A stretch of 64,000 nucleotides of DNA from Scortum barcoo (GCA_023238725.1 CM041535.1:25039978-25103977), one strand, 5' to 3'; counted from the stretch's first letter, positions 35,601-49,032 are shown. Made by a program: numbers and translations. The notes: generated from the letters alone by a model not told the origin.

Positions 35601-38600
35601 GACTGGCACACCAGCCGATATTGTCATGTGCGATTAGGCCTGTGCTCATGAGCCTGTGAACTCATTCCTATGGCATCAAAGTCAACCCCACCCCCTGCGC
35701 TCCTCCAGTTATATCCCGGCCTCTCTGCTGCCCTCTCCTCCTTCTCTCGCTTTTTCCATTTCCACTTGCGGAAAGCCGCGCTCCAGTGCAAACAGACACA
35801 GAGTCAAAATACAACAACAGGTCCGACTGGTTCGATTTCCAAAACAAATCTCAGCAGCTCAATTAAGTCAGTCCAGAAGGGTCACCCACAAGTTAGAGCG
35901 AGCCGGTGTACCAAGAAACAGCCGGTGTTTTGACTTGGTACACCTCGCCAGATGACACGGCAGATAGAGAGGAACAAAGGGAGGCACAGGGAAGAAAGAA
36001 AGACAAACTGCGAGGCCGGTTATGGGGAAACATCAGGACGGAGAAACAGAGATTAAACCATTCAGCGACGAGGCAGAGAGCAGCGCAGGACACAGAGCCA
36101 AGATAGAAATACAACAAGCTAAAATCCTGACCTGAAAGATTTATGTTGTGCCCTCTCTGTCCTGTCTTTAAGAGAATATGCCACGCTGTGACACTATTTT
36201 CTCAAAGGGCCACATGTACAGCCGAGAGCAAGCTGCATTCACAGACATGCACAAACTCAAATGGACACAGTAACAACACAAACACACACACACAACATAC
36301 ACTCAGGTTTGGAGTAAAGGACCCCAGAGGTAGAGATTGTAAGAGTATACAGAGATAAGAAAAGGAACCAGTGCAGACAGGAAGAAAAGGAGAGAGTGGG
36401 AGAGATGAGGGGAGGCTGGAGGCGCCTGGGCAGGCCTGTCAGACTGGAGGAAGTGCTGGTGCACAGGCCTGCAGGTAAATGGAAGAAGAAAGGCGCCTGC
36501 AGGCTGCCTGAGGCAAGCCTGGGCCCTTCTGTTCTATCATTTAGGAGACAAGTCCTCCACTGATTCCCAATTAATATTTAACACTGCACAGAAAACAAGG
36601 CACTCGGCTGCAGTACACATGCCAACGAGAGGAGAGGAGAGGAGGAGAGGGAGAAAGGATGCACGAATAGAGACATTTTCAGTAAGATGACAAAACATTT
36701 TGAAAGATTTACAGTCAATGGCGTTAACAGACGCGCTGGTGTTTAAATATTTTGAGTGTTGCTTCAAATCTTTGATGTTTCTTAATTCATATACTTTGAT
36801 TTTATCCATCTGTTGGACTGTAGTGGAGCTTACAGATGCGATAGCTGGGATTTTCCTCCAGGGTTAGGGTGGGTGAAAAGTGCTCAAAGGCCCAGTGCTC
36901 CAGTGGAAATGAGGGTTCGGAGTTGGAACTGGCAGGTGGAGGTCAGTAAAAAAAAAAAAACACAGAAACCCTGAACCTATAATATAAGTTAATGTGACTC
37001 ATTAGTTCTCAGACCTGAAATGGTGATGCAACCAATCCATGCGAAGATGGCCTTGATGAGAACGAGCCTGACGAGCGAACCAAGGGAACTGTAGTAAAAT
37101 GTCCCACAGGAGCGATGATTTCAACATTGTGCTGTGGTCAGTTTGCACTCCCATGCTTTCTCCGCCAAATCCTCCACATTATTAGAGCAGACTGAAAAAC
37201 CACAGCCAAGGATGGCATTAAAAGTTTGTGACTGGTTCGGCCCAGAGCACCAAACTCTCCCGCGGTCGGCTCTGTAGTTTTAATTCACTCAGGCAACACT
37301 TCTCAGGAATTTTCCCTTCGTAATGTCACTTCTTTACATGAGACCCCCAGCAACAACAGACTGATCAATATTTGGCTTCTGTGAATTTCAATCATGCCCA
37401 AGAGGTTAGAATATATGGGCCAATTTACTAAAGTGAAAATGAAGAGATACAGCTACAGTAGATGTAATTTATGTAAAAAAAAGACTTCTTGTACGTATGA
37501 CCACAGTGAAGTAAATGTTGAGTACTTATAAAACAACAGCAGATACATAGACACTAAAATAGTTATTCATACTTTTAAACTTTTAAAAGTCATGTAATTT
37601 CTTGATGATTTGGATAAAGCGACTAGACAGAAGTAGAATAATTAAATGCTGGAAATCTACTTAAAAAGAATAATAAAACCTTTCTTCCTTCTTACACACT
37701 TTGTAAGTCCAAATGTTGGAACAAAACTACATTTTTATTTTGGGTTTTGTAATGAGGAGACCACTAAAAAACACTCAGAGCGTGCCAGGAGCGTGCAACA
37801 CCTCCTGAACGCCTCTCATGGTCAGTCTGTGGTGGGCTCAGCCCGGAGATGGCACAGGCGGCTTGTCATTTCCTGTGGGACAGCAAGGGACTGCGGACAC
37901 TCTCTGTACCCTCGCTCGCATCCCCCAACCCACCCCCACTCTCTGGCAGGCGAAGACAGAGGGTGTCGATGCCTTGCACCTGGGACGTCCAAATGCCAGC
38001 TCGGAGGCTTTGGAAGCAGGAACCTGTTTTTCAACCCAAGTCCCGCTGTGACCAAAACTAAAGCAGAGCCCCTCTTCCTCAAGCTCACCTCCCATGGCAA
38101 TAAGATTGCTTCGCCCCCCGTGTTCACAGCAGAAGGCAGAGGGCAGAGGGAAGCCATGGCGCTGTGGGACGCCACCAGCCGGAAATGATCCTCCGTGTGC
38201 CAGCGCTGAGACACCAACGTGACAAAAGAGCCTGTAGTATGCCTGAGGTAAGACCGCTACAACCGATATCACGTGAAACACTATTAATGCTCTGGATTTT
38301 GCAGCGTAGCAACGCAATGAAAGCGTGGATGACACATTTCCATGTGGCTATGCAAACCCAGCGATGCCCAATATGACATTGCATAAGTAGGCACCCAGGA
38401 GAAGGCAGGCCATGGATAGCTGTCAATCACCTTTCACTATGAAAAACACCTCATGACCTCTGCTTCCCTGCTGCAGACTGTGGAATAATGACAGTCTCTG
38501 TGGGCACTCTGTGGAATTCCAAATGGGAGTTAGAAACGAGGTAGTTCAATCAGTGGGAAAAGGTCAAGTGCATGCAGATTCTCTCTCCCTCACTCCGTCT

Positions 38601-41341
38601 CCATTCCTTTTCCCCCAGTTCCACTTTATGCCCCCCACCTCCAGGGTACTGAGGCAATCAGGCAAAAGGTTGTTATTTCTGCTACAGCTTGTGACCACTT
38701 TTAAATAATCAACTAAAAAAGCTCGGCCTGTTTTTTTTTTTTCCCTGCCCCCTCACATAACAGTTGCTGGAGTAACGTGCTGCAATTTGATATGGCCAGT
38801 TAATTCCCCTGTTATGTCCCGAAACCGCCTCAGACAACAGTGGAAGAGAGGTGGATGGAGGTCATTACCTGAGCATATTTCCTCTCTCTGGAAGTGTGGC
38901 TTAGGAGGAAAAGCTGCTAAAAGCAAAGCAAACTAATGGCTCTGGCAGCTCTGCCTGCGGAGACATGGGGCTATTAGGAAAACTACAATCCCCAGGTGAA
39001 CCTCCATGTCACGCCCTACGGCTGTGTGTGACATGGCCAGGTTGTCTCTGTCGATCAAGCTGGAAGAGGGCTGAACCTGGCCTGACATAGCATGAACCGG
39101 GGATATCAGGCCTTCTGGGAGCTTTTCATCTACACCTGGCTGATTGGCACCTCAGGCCTCCTGGGTGGTGTCACAGAGGGTTACTGGCTGCAGGTGTGCG
39201 TGTGTGAGTGTGTGTGTGTGATAAATTGTGGACTTCACACCAGTTGATTGGAGATGTTAAACAGGAGATGAAACCGGTTTTCTGAGTTTGATTTCACTGC
39301 AGGTGCATTCATCATGATGTGAAATCATTGCTGTCTTAATTAGAGTTACGTAAGTCATAACCAAAAGAATGCTAGATCACTGTGTATGTGTGTGTGTGTG
39401 TGTTTGTGTGTGTGAGTTGCAGCCAGGCCCTGCTGGGGTTAGACAAGGAGGGAACACCCAGGTTTAGCCCAAAGTCTGATCCAATCGCAGGACAAATATA
39501 GGAGTGGCGGTGAGCTGTATGGTTATCGAAGGCAGAACCTGCAGTGGGCCTGAATAAACAACTCAAACATGCACACCCAGTGTGACAGTGACATTCTCAC
39601 AAAATGTCATGCCTGGCACTAAGCAATGAATAAACAAATGAAAACCTGCTGAAATCTGAAAAGATATTATTTTGGAAAATAGCCAGGCAGAAATATCCCC
39701 ATCAAGCAGTCAATTGAGGGATTCTGGACCTGTTATTCTTTAGCTGACATGTGGCAGAGTAATTGCTGTCTGGGCACGGGAGGAGGCAGGGTGGTGGTGG
39801 TGGTGGGTGGGGGCTGCTGGGCCTCCTGTCCAGCCATCTCAGTGTTTGCTCATCACTGCACCGGTGCGCCTCCCTCTCCCCTCCAGGAGCAGGGCTGCTA
39901 CTCTCACCCCCGCTACCTTCAGACCTGCGGCTGAGGACGGCGATCAAGCAGAGGGATGGGGCAGCGAGGGAGGTCGCCGCCGCCCGAGGGTGCCCGGGGT
40001 CAGTGGCATCCATTCACCCCTCTCCCCTCGCAGGGCCTTTCTCTCTCATCTGTCTGGATGGGCGCCCTCTCTCTGGGGCACGACACGATGAGAGGCCCTG
40101 GCTCCGCTGCCGTCTCTGCCTTTCATGTCTCCATCTAGGGCAGTGGTAGAGAGATGTGGAGGGGAGGACGAAGGAGGGGGCAAGCTACAAATGTCACCCA
40201 TAAGGGGGGATTTAATTAAAAATGACAGGGGCTGGCGCTGGAGAGTGCAGCCACATATGCGCGGAATTTGGGCGCAGTGAAAGCAAGTGCCTATGATTTA
40301 TAATTCAAGTAATGCTCTGCACTCCTTTTAATTCTACGGCCAAAGAAAAAAAAATATCAAAAGGCCGTCTCTGTGAGGCTAATCCAATATGATATTTTTA
40401 AGGGCAGGCGGTCAATGGCTTTTTGAAAAGCCAGCTTCTCTGTCTCCCTCTCTCTTCTCCACTTGTCTGTCTTTCCCCACCTCCCTCTGCCGCTCCCTCC
40501 TTCCTCTCCCCTGCTCTACAGTGCCTCACCCCCACCACCCCAACATCCCCCCTCCCCGAGTCCAGACACAGAGCGGGCTGTGATAATGGAAACATCCCGC
40601 TCTCCGCCTCCCGTTTCTCCCGCTAAGCTCCATGCGCTTGGGGGAAATTGATTGTCTGGCGAGCCGATCTGAACGCTTCCAGCTGATGGTAGAGCCAGTT
40701 AAGTCCTTTTTTATTGAGGGTATGAGGGATTTTTAATGGGAGTCGCATCAATGAACTGTGCAGCCACTCGGCATCTGCATGCAGGGCCTTTTTCTAAAAC
40801 CCTCCTCGTCCCTCTCATCCCGAGTGCTCTGCCACCCCAGTCCTTACACACACACACACACATACACACACATTACTTTTATATAAAGGACGGCAGATGC
40901 AAATGACACAGCTCACCTCTGCCTCGCTGCCAGGTAATCCCCCTCCTCGCGCTCTCACTCACTCTGTCTCTTTGAGGGGTGTATTCTGGTATTCAGCCTC
41001 CTGTTGAGAGGCCCCCCCACCCCCCATCCCCCCCCCTTTCCACGTTGGCACAAACTGGGCCATGAACAATCAATCATGGGGACCTGCTCAGCGTGGTGAC
41101 CTGAGTGTGCCCACTTCTGCAGCCAGACCCACTGTCTGTCTTTCTGCACCCCTTCTGGGCCTGGACGAACAATCGCCTTATTGAGGCCAAGAGCTGCACA
41201 GTGGTGGAAATCCAACACTTGCTCCTCCACCTCCCCCACTCACCCCCAAGGACAGAAAGGAGGCTATTATGTTCAAACATCCTCATTATGAACCTCAAGT
41301 CAGTCGCTGTGGTAGTCTTTCAATCAAAGGGTTTAACAGGT

Positions 41342-41381
<40 letters not shown>

Positions 41382-42977
41382 CACAGAGGGTCAGTAAGAG
41401 GGAGGGCAAAGGGAAGACTGGAGACTGTTCTTTTTCTCTATTGATTTGAGGCCTGACTCCCACTGGCTGCTCCTCAATAAAGGACCCTGAGAGGAAGTGG
41501 GCTAATCCTGCGAAATTGGAAGGAGGGAATCGATTAAGACTGTTGAGGACTCCCTCCATTCCTCTCCCTTCCTCTCCATCTTTACCTTCTCTAATTCTAT
41601 TCTGCGCGGTCTCTTTGTCCTCCCTTTCACTTCACCTCTCTCTGAAACCTCATTAGCGAGCCCACTTGAACCCCACTCGGCTGAAGAGCTTTGCCCCTTT
41701 CAAAATGTACCCAGAGCTCTGTTTATCGCTCCCTGCACACACACACACACACACACACACGCTGATACAGCTCCATATGAAACCTCCATACAGTCTGGCG
41801 AAAACATCTACAGATTTGAGGACAGAAGTAGCACCTTGTTGTTTGTGACTCTGCTCTCCTCTGTAGTGAAGTGCGATGTTGAGCTGAGAAGAAGCTAATT
41901 GGCTGGTGAGCAGCCGAGAAAGAGCGCAGGCGGCGCTTCATATCTTCGCCCGGAGCCAATCAAAGCCTCTTTAAAAGCCTTTCACTGGGCTGGTTACAGG
42001 CCTGATACAATGTCCCCCTGATGAAGAAGCACAGAACCTGCTTTTCCCACTAAGCCTCTCTAAGCTGAGGTAAAAACTGGTAGGTTAGTGCTCCCCTGCT
42101 CTCCATTCGCCAGTCCTTTTAATCGGCTTGAGGTAGCTCGTAGGCCTGCCATGTAAACAAAGGCCACTAAAGACTCTCGGAGCGTTCAATAAGGAAAGAC
42201 TTTTCTTCCCCTCATCAGAAAACAGACTCTCACTGTAAAAGACTTATGCAAAAGCTTCAGTGAAATTAGGGAAAGAAATTCACCTTCCAGATGCCTGACG
42301 ACTGCAGCGCGCTCTAATCCCAAACTGGCTGAAACTAGTTTCGCCGGCTCTGTAACAGTTTTCAGCTCTGGCTCATCTCTGTCCCTTTACACCATTTTGC
42401 GAGTGGACAGAGGGTTGTGCTGGGGGAGCAAACAGAGCAGCTGTCATGCTTTACAGGCGGCCGGCACAGCCAGGGCCAGACACTGTAAATGTTTACAGAC
42501 CCTCAGGGTCACCCAGGGCCAGTGAGGCACGTTAAACACTGTCTGTTCAGCCCTGTTGCCACGACTGCACAATCAGCACAGCTAAATAGGCCCCCCTCAC
42601 AATGAGTAGCTAAACAACGTGGCAATCCAAGGTCTAAGTGCAGAGCGAATGAAACTGTTTAGGATTCCTCAGAGTAGCGAGGGAGCACAGTGACAAACAA
42701 CAGAAACCGGAAAGTCTATTTTCCTTCACTTATTCACAGTCGGGGTTAACTACCCGTTTCCATCATTCAACATGAACGATAGATTAAATACAAATGACAA
42801 ACACAAGCCTCTCTCACTCCGTAGCTTCGGGCGAGCTGAACTCCTGACCTCCACTGTTCACTGTCGCTCTGTTAACTCACATTTCCGTCCGAGGGCTTGC
42901 GGGGGCTCCAGGGTCTTGCTGGCACACACTGGGTGCTGGGGTGGAGGGTTTTGCCTCCTCTGCAGACAGGCCAGCAT
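25226..42977 (-). CDS. fam222a: FAM222A (aggregatin) homologue
   Basis: The two coding exons, 42977-42881 and 26694-25226, join in phase 1 (AAA-T/GT-GAG) to give 521 codons; human FAM222A has 452. The N-terminus MLACLQRRQNPP and the junction RKCE match human FAM222A. The hallmark block follows: AELDAYAQKTANSPLSIKIF, PTNIRVPQHKHLNRTVNGYD and RYSPYP. The middle is low-complexity: serine runs, Gln12 after WQK, glycine runs and a His-rich HLYHHHHHHHHP. The C-terminus is again conserved: VGQYFAPPWNSVLVTP, SLQSLEYLINDIHPPCIKEQ and HAHIRLPVYR. No enzymatic motif or membrane segment is visible. The human protein is reported as an amyloid-beta-associated brain protein; the basic molecular role is poorly known. 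It converges on trpv4, as in human. Confidence 0.95.
25841..25876 (-). repeat. fam222a: CAG/CAA repeat encoding Gln12
   Basis: Twelve glutamine codons, ten CAG and two CAA, inside fam222a. It follows a Lys codon that separates it from another Gln. Confidence 0.97.
34066..34116. repeat. interrupted (CA)n repeat
   Basis: CA-rich tract with CG, GCATTG and GAAA interruptions inside the fam222a intron. Confidence 0.85.
39380..39415. repeat. (TG)n microsatellite
   Basis: TG dinucleotide run with one TT interruption. Confidence 0.9.
41348..41376. repeat. (GA)n microsatellite
   Basis: Uninterrupted AG dinucleotides, about 14 units. Confidence 0.95.
41735..41760. repeat. (CA)n microsatellite
   Basis: Uninterrupted CA dinucleotides, 13 units. 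Confidence 0.95.
42881..42977 (-). CDS. fam222a: fam222a first coding exon
   Basis: The minus-strand ATG at 42977 has a purine (G) at -3 and an in-frame TAG seven codons upstream, which fixes the start. It encodes MLACLQRRQNPPPQH and then KTLEPPQALGRK, followed by a GTGAGT donor. Human FAM222A begins MLACLQRTQNAPGQH. This exon supplies the N-terminus missing from the main exon. Confidence 0.93.
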
Positions 42978-43023
42978 GGCGAGGTGGGCACAGTACTACA
43001 GCCGGGGGACTTCTGGGGCCAAC
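42978..43023 (-). other. fam222a: fam222a 5'UTR part of the same exon
   Basis: On the minus strand a strong polypyrimidine tract and acceptor, CTTTTTCTTCTCCAG, end at 43024. That leaves 46 bases of 5'UTR before the ATG, so at least one more upstream non-coding exon must exist. Confidence 0.75.
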
Positions 43024-43823
43024 CTGGAGAAGAAAAAGAGCGAGAAAGAGAGAAAAGGGAGGTTGAGCGTTGAGTGAGTTAAGCAGGATGATTCGAGGTC
43101 AAAGCTCCATGGCCGTGTCCGGTAAGCCGGCAGGAGCTGGCTCTGGGCTAGATGGGCTAGGTTTCTCACCCAGGATTTAATTGGGAAAGCATGCCTACAG
43201 CTGCCAGCCTCTCAGCTCTGTGTGCTGAATGATAAACACACACCTGCACTGGGGCAGCACGGTTGACACGGGTTCAGAGCACAGTCCAGGCCAGTCACTC
43301 TGCAGCTTCAAACGGCACATCCACACAGCCATTCAACCGCATCTCCTGTCTATGAAACCGTCCTCAAAACAAACACACAGGCACACACAGAAAGTAGCAG
43401 CACTCAGGCACATTCCTTCCTTGTGTACGTGGTGATTGATGGCGTTATCTATGGACAGCAAAAAAATGGTAATGCTGAGAAAACAGCAGTCTGTCTGCTC
43501 CAACTTAACATGCAACAGCTCTGCGGGACTGTCAGGAGAGGCCTGGGGGACTGAGCTGGATGTATGTGTAGCTGTGTGTTGAACCGTATGGTTGCATGCA
43601 TGTGTGTGTGTGTGTGTGAGCAAATGCGATGGGTTGGGAGAGGGAGACTGCCAACCGTACATCAGGGCTAGTGTGACGGCACTAATCAATCAATCCCCTC
43701 TAGGCCATAAATCTCCACTTCTACACTCCCTCTTTTCCCCATAGCCACCTTCAGTCAGGAACAGGGAGGCAGTTTCTGCTAGTTTCCTCTCAAAAAGCCC
43801 ATCAGAGCCCCAGTGGATATAGG

Positions 43824-43825
<2 letters not shown>

Positions 43826-43865
<40 letters not shown>
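43826..43865. repeat. (TA)n microsatellite
   Basis: Pure TA dinucleotides, about 20 units, just upstream of the fam222a first coding exon. Confidence 0.97.
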
Positions 43866-43867
<2 letters not shown>

Positions 43868-46296
43868 CAGAAAGCCCAGAGCTCCCTCACTAAGAACTCT
43901 CAACAATCGAGAAGCATGTAGGGTATCATTCATCAGCAACATACCAGTGTCACATAGCACAATGATGACTGATTACAAAGTCTTCTACTTGGATTACGCG
44001 TCAGATGAGAACAGCTAAAGCAAAGCATTTAGGTCCAGAAAGCGTTTTTATGCGATAAGGATCGAGATACACTCTTCTATAGTTCACTTAGCAGATATTC
44101 TTTGGCTTCCAGGAAAAATGTGCTCTTACCGTACTGACTATAACGCCGCAGAAGCTCAGACGCCACAGTGGCCTTAATCTCGGCTCTGAATGTGTTTGAG
44201 TCTCCTGTCCAAAATGCATCGATATGAAACACTATCGTTTCCATCTGGGCTGGTCTCCTCACATATTAAAACAAAGAGCAGAGGCAAATATTTCATCTGT
44301 GCTGTCAGCGCTGGCGTCTCCTGCCATGATGCGTGGCAGATTATTGAAAAATGATTTCTCATGCGCCTGTCACAGGCTTGTCCCCTGTTATTTATTTTCT
44401 CAGTGAATCACTAAATGAACATTTAGCCACCTGCCATCAGTCCATTACTTAGTTGTATAGATTATCATTTTAATATGAAAGAAAGCAATTACAATGATTA
44501 CGAGTTAAATTAATGGCAGCCCATAAAGCGCCCGCTCCTGCTCATGCTCCTGCTCCTGCTCATTTAAGGGATAGAACAAAATATATATCAAAATATCAAA
44601 ATATTAAACCACTAATAGAAGCATTAAATCAAATCAACCTTTAAAAAATGACAAAACACTGCTGCAATATTTGATCAACGTGGAAAACTATGATTTAAAA
44701 GTAAGAAGAGTTCAAATTGACATCTTATTTCTGTGCAGAGAACAAATCAGCATCCACTGAAGGTGACCATTATTTCCATTTTATGGATTTAATGCTTTTT
44801 TTCTGAACATGCTAAATCATCGGACCTGAACAATAAATCTTCTGAAAAATAAGTTTGAGAAGAATAATTTACTGAGACTGTTGACAAATTTCTTCCCGTC
44901 AGTTCAGATTCTCCACGCAGTAAATGTGCTGAAATGCAGATAGCACAATTTTAAGTATAATTTAAATCAGAACTGACAGATTTTCATGAAAAGGTGCATG
45001 TGTTTAACCTGTCCTCCTTACACAGATTCTACTTTTTATAAAACACAGCTCAGAGCAGTCGATCCATATTTACTGCCACTGTTTGACAAATTTGCTTTTT
45101 TTTTTTCCCTCCCTCGCAGGTTAAGTAAAACCTGATTAAAGTATGGATCGAGAAATGGAGGAAGGAAGCATGATAGATAAACAACACAATTTACTGCCTA
45201 TAATTAAGGCTGAATGACTTTCCTGGTTTGAATACTTAAAGATTAGAAGCAGATGTTACAGAAAAGCTGCATCATCCCTGCCAAGGATTCAGCCTTTCAG
45301 AACATTTTTCAATAAAACATTAAACCTGACCTCAGACCCCGAGGCGTGTATAGCACACTTCACACTCAGAGTCAAATGTGTATTTTTATAACCTGTCACA
45401 GGCAGCACAAAACAACACTTTTAGCACAACCCTGACAGTAATAAATGGCGTTCACAAAAAAAAAAAAAAAGCTTCTGCCTAATAAATGTTGGTAAATTAA
45501 GTATCTCGAATTTCTTGTTAATTCACAGTTCACACTCTCTCCATCTATCTCTTTCTCTCTCACACACACACACACAACACAAACACACATGCTTACACAC
45601 AAACACACACATTGCAGATGGAAGAGAGGGGCCACTCTATTTCTCGCCAGGTGCTTGAGCAAAAAAAAGGTCGCTCGCAGTGCCATTTCCTCTCACACAC
45701 AGGCGGGCCTGGCCCAAACACACTGGCACTTTGAGCTCATTACTGGCTATTCACATAATCCTTTCTCTGTGTCCTCTCTGCGAGGATACTAATTTCACAA
45801 CAAGCCCATCCTCACAGCCCATTTGTTAAAAGATAGTGGTTGGGAGAGAGGGAAGGCACACATGGTGTAGATTGAGACTAAAAGCTAGTCTTAACAGGGG
45901 GGGATACCTCCACAGTTTTCCCCTCTCTGAAATGAAAGACAATCGCGTAACTACCCTCCATTTTTCTCCATTTGCTGCTCACCAAATGTATTCTGAGGCA
46001 TTATACTTCACTGAAAGAGACCCACTTTTTTCAATTCAATTTCAAGAACCAATTTTCTCCTATTATTGCCTTTAAGAGCGAGGCAGAAGGAGCAAGTCTT
46101 TGGCTTGTTTGTCATGTCCCCCTTTCCCCTCATCTCCTCCTATTAGGTTATTCTGCTACTTAGCAGATGTCTATCAGTGGCAGGAAATTATCTCCAAACC
46201 AAAACCCTGTGACCCATTATCCAGCTGCCCTAAAACAGCCTCTTGTGCCCGGGTCAATCCCATCGTGAAGGTGCTGGAGAATGTGTGAATGACAAA

Positions 46297-46318
46297 ACAC
46301 ACACACACACACACACAC
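46297..46318. repeat. (CA)n microsatellite
   Basis: About 11 uninterrupted CA units. Confidence 0.95.
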
Positions 46319-49032
46319 TGCTCAAAAAAAAAAAACACCTGCACTTCACTCACTCATCAAATCCACTCGCAGGTCTCCTATTACACCAGTGCGGGGATAT
46401 CTCAAAAGCCAGGATGTCTATCGGCTCTCTCCCATTCTGCTAACGCTACTGCAGGGTTTGCAATGGGGGCGGAAGATCAGTCCCAGGAGATGAGGGAATA
46501 AGCCAGAATAAAGAGGCGGTGGGCTTGGCAGAGGGCTATTTCTAAGTTAAAAGGTTCTTAAACTGCAGAGGAGATCAGAGGAGATGGCTCCCCGCGCCCA
46601 AAGCTGTCTGCCCCGATAAGCATCCTGCCAAGTGCAGGGTGGAACAGGGTGGTCATGGGTGAATAAACTGAGTGTATGTGTGTGTTTTGAGCTGCACGTT
46701 TCAGGTGAGAGATAGAAAGAAAGAGCGAGGAGGCGGCTGATACCGGGGCCGATTGAACCTCAATATTTTGTGGTACGGCCTGACATATTAAGCGTCAAAT
46801 ACTATTAAGACCTGAATGTTCGGTCAGATTCATACTCACACATGCTTATTCTTTAACCAAATGTTTTTAGAATTAAATAAAATATTTTTATATCAAATAT
46901 TTAATGTCTAGTGCCAACGTTAATTGCTAAAATAGGGAGTAACATGCCCTCTTTGTAGCAAGGAGATTTCAGCTCCTGTTATAACCTTCAACTAATGTTT
47001 ACCTTTGTATTAAGTATAATCATGTGTCATCATCAAGTGTTTGTCACTAAATATAATGATACTGTGCCCAGAGTTTGATTTTCCTACATAATGTTAAACC
47101 AAACTCTAACTGGTTGATTACTTACTAGCATTAGATGGAAAAAAACACCATTAATGTTTACAGTAAGGTTTCCCACAGTCATTCGATATCATCTTTCTGT
47201 CAATAGAGTGTTACAAACATGCTGATATTTCTTTAAAAGGGTATAATTCATTGCAGTAGTAGTAGTGAAAAATAACCCCAGCTCCCTGCCCTGGATAATA
47301 TTATCCCTCAGTGATTTTTATAGAAACCCAATCGTCAGGCCTCAATATAGAGGTTTGGCTATGTCAGTGTCTCCAGCGAGGCTCCCCCTCCCTGAGCTGG
47401 ACCAGCCGTGGTCCGGGAGCCTGGCAGACAGCCGCCACAATGAGCGGGGGCTGGGCCTCGACCTAATTGAATGGTGACCCTGCCGTCTCACTGTGGGACG
47501 CCCCATGCAGTGCTTTTAACAAGCTGCTGTGTCTCCCCTCTTAATAAGCCCAAACAAGTTAATCCAATCGACACACTCAAACCCTTTCTTTTTCTTTAAC
47601 AAGGCACTGCCTCTACCCCCTTAATCCCCGGCTCCCCCTTCTCCGTCACCATACCGTCACATGAATGGAGGGAGAGTGAAAGGCTCCATTAGGAAGGACT
47701 GGCAGTAAACCCCTCCAGCTCGGCACTTTCCACACACCCGCACTAAATAATTTGCACTCATACTGTATATTCAAAACAAACACACACACACTAATGCTCA
47801 CATGTGCTTGATATGAAGCTGCTCCACTCGGACGCGGCGAACAGTGAGAGGGTTATGTTCGCCGACCCCCATCCTCGCACACACAAGTGCACCAACAACA
47901 AAACAACACACAAACAAAAATTCTGAGGGGACGTTTGCCGACAGGCACGCACTCTGGGACATAAAAAAGGCATTGTTAACAAACCCTCCCAGCTCCACAA
48001 ACAAGAGCCACTGATTCCCTAACAATACAAGCCCCTGGATGCACTCACCCACCAGTGCTGCACAACCTCACACCAGCACAATAAATAACCTGCACAACAA
48101 AAGGCCATTGTGTGTAAAAGCCTACAGTTTAGGCATTATTGCCATGATATACGGTGTTGGAATAACATATTGGCAGCTTACTCTTATATATACGATGCAG
48201 CATGTCACAGTTATTGGGGCTTATACAGCCTCGTATGCCGCGCAGTCGTATTTATAAGAGGTTTCTCTGCAGATCAAGGGCATCTTGGCAAAAACACTCA
48301 GCTGTTAGCTTTCCATATTCCAGTCAGCTTCAATAGCTTCACCCATGGGATGAAGGGTGAGGAATGTCTGGCAATCCAATAGCAGCGAGTCGTCTGTCAT
48401 CTCTAATCAAAACACGCCTGCCTAGACTAATGTCAACCCTGTAATAGCAATGAGGACTAATTGACTTCACAGCCAACTGCTGCATCTTTGTGCGGGGCTA
48501 GGTTTCATTAATGGTACGTAATGGGCTCAGGAGGCAGTGAGCCATTCTGACTGCATGACAACCACATTCAAAATGTGTAAAACGCAAAGAGCTGAGGCAA
48601 ATTAAGATGAATGAAATTTAGTCTCAGATTCACGCGGAGACAGTTTGGAGTTTGAGCCTAGAAAACAAACTCAGGATGTGTTACAGATACTGGGACTGAG
48701 ACTGTTGAAGGTCTATTGAGAAATTGAAAATATTATACTGAATTGGACTATATATTATCAGCTACTGCCTGAGCAGGTGAAATGTAAGCCTGTACTTACT
48801 TACTGTAGTGTGGTAAGTTATTCAGTGCTAATCCACCAATCAAATAGTTCGATAGATATGAACTTACAGCTCATAGATCATACTCTTTGTCAGGTTTAAG
48901 GTCTGTCCATTATAGTGATCAAGTTGGGATGTCACATGCTTCTGCCCACCCTTCCCCCTGCTCCAGGGATTCAGGGACTCTGCTTCCTTGTGTTATTTTG
49001 AACCAAAAAAAAAAAAAGTGAAGAGCGTGCTC

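Larger units (their letters stand above)
26695..42880 (-). other. fam222a: 16.2 kb intron of fam222a
   Basis: Defined by the donor AAAT/GTGAGT at 42881/42880 and the acceptor TTGTAG at 26695. I find no exon inside and no recognisable transposable element, only simple repeats: CA near 34066-34112, GT at 39380-39415, GA at 41348-41376 and CA at 41735-41760. Long stretches of complex AT-rich sequence with homeodomain-type cores (TAATTA, TTTATAA) look like candidate conserved non-coding elements, notably 27780-28080 and 40190-40420. The GC-richer interval 37780-38240 has overlapping open frames on both strands, none recognisable. Confidence 0.75.

Noticed and set aside
41341..41376. GA and CA tracts as possible CRISPR-like or regulatory arrays
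   Set aside because: They are plain dinucleotide microsatellites in a vertebrate genome; no spaced repeat units.
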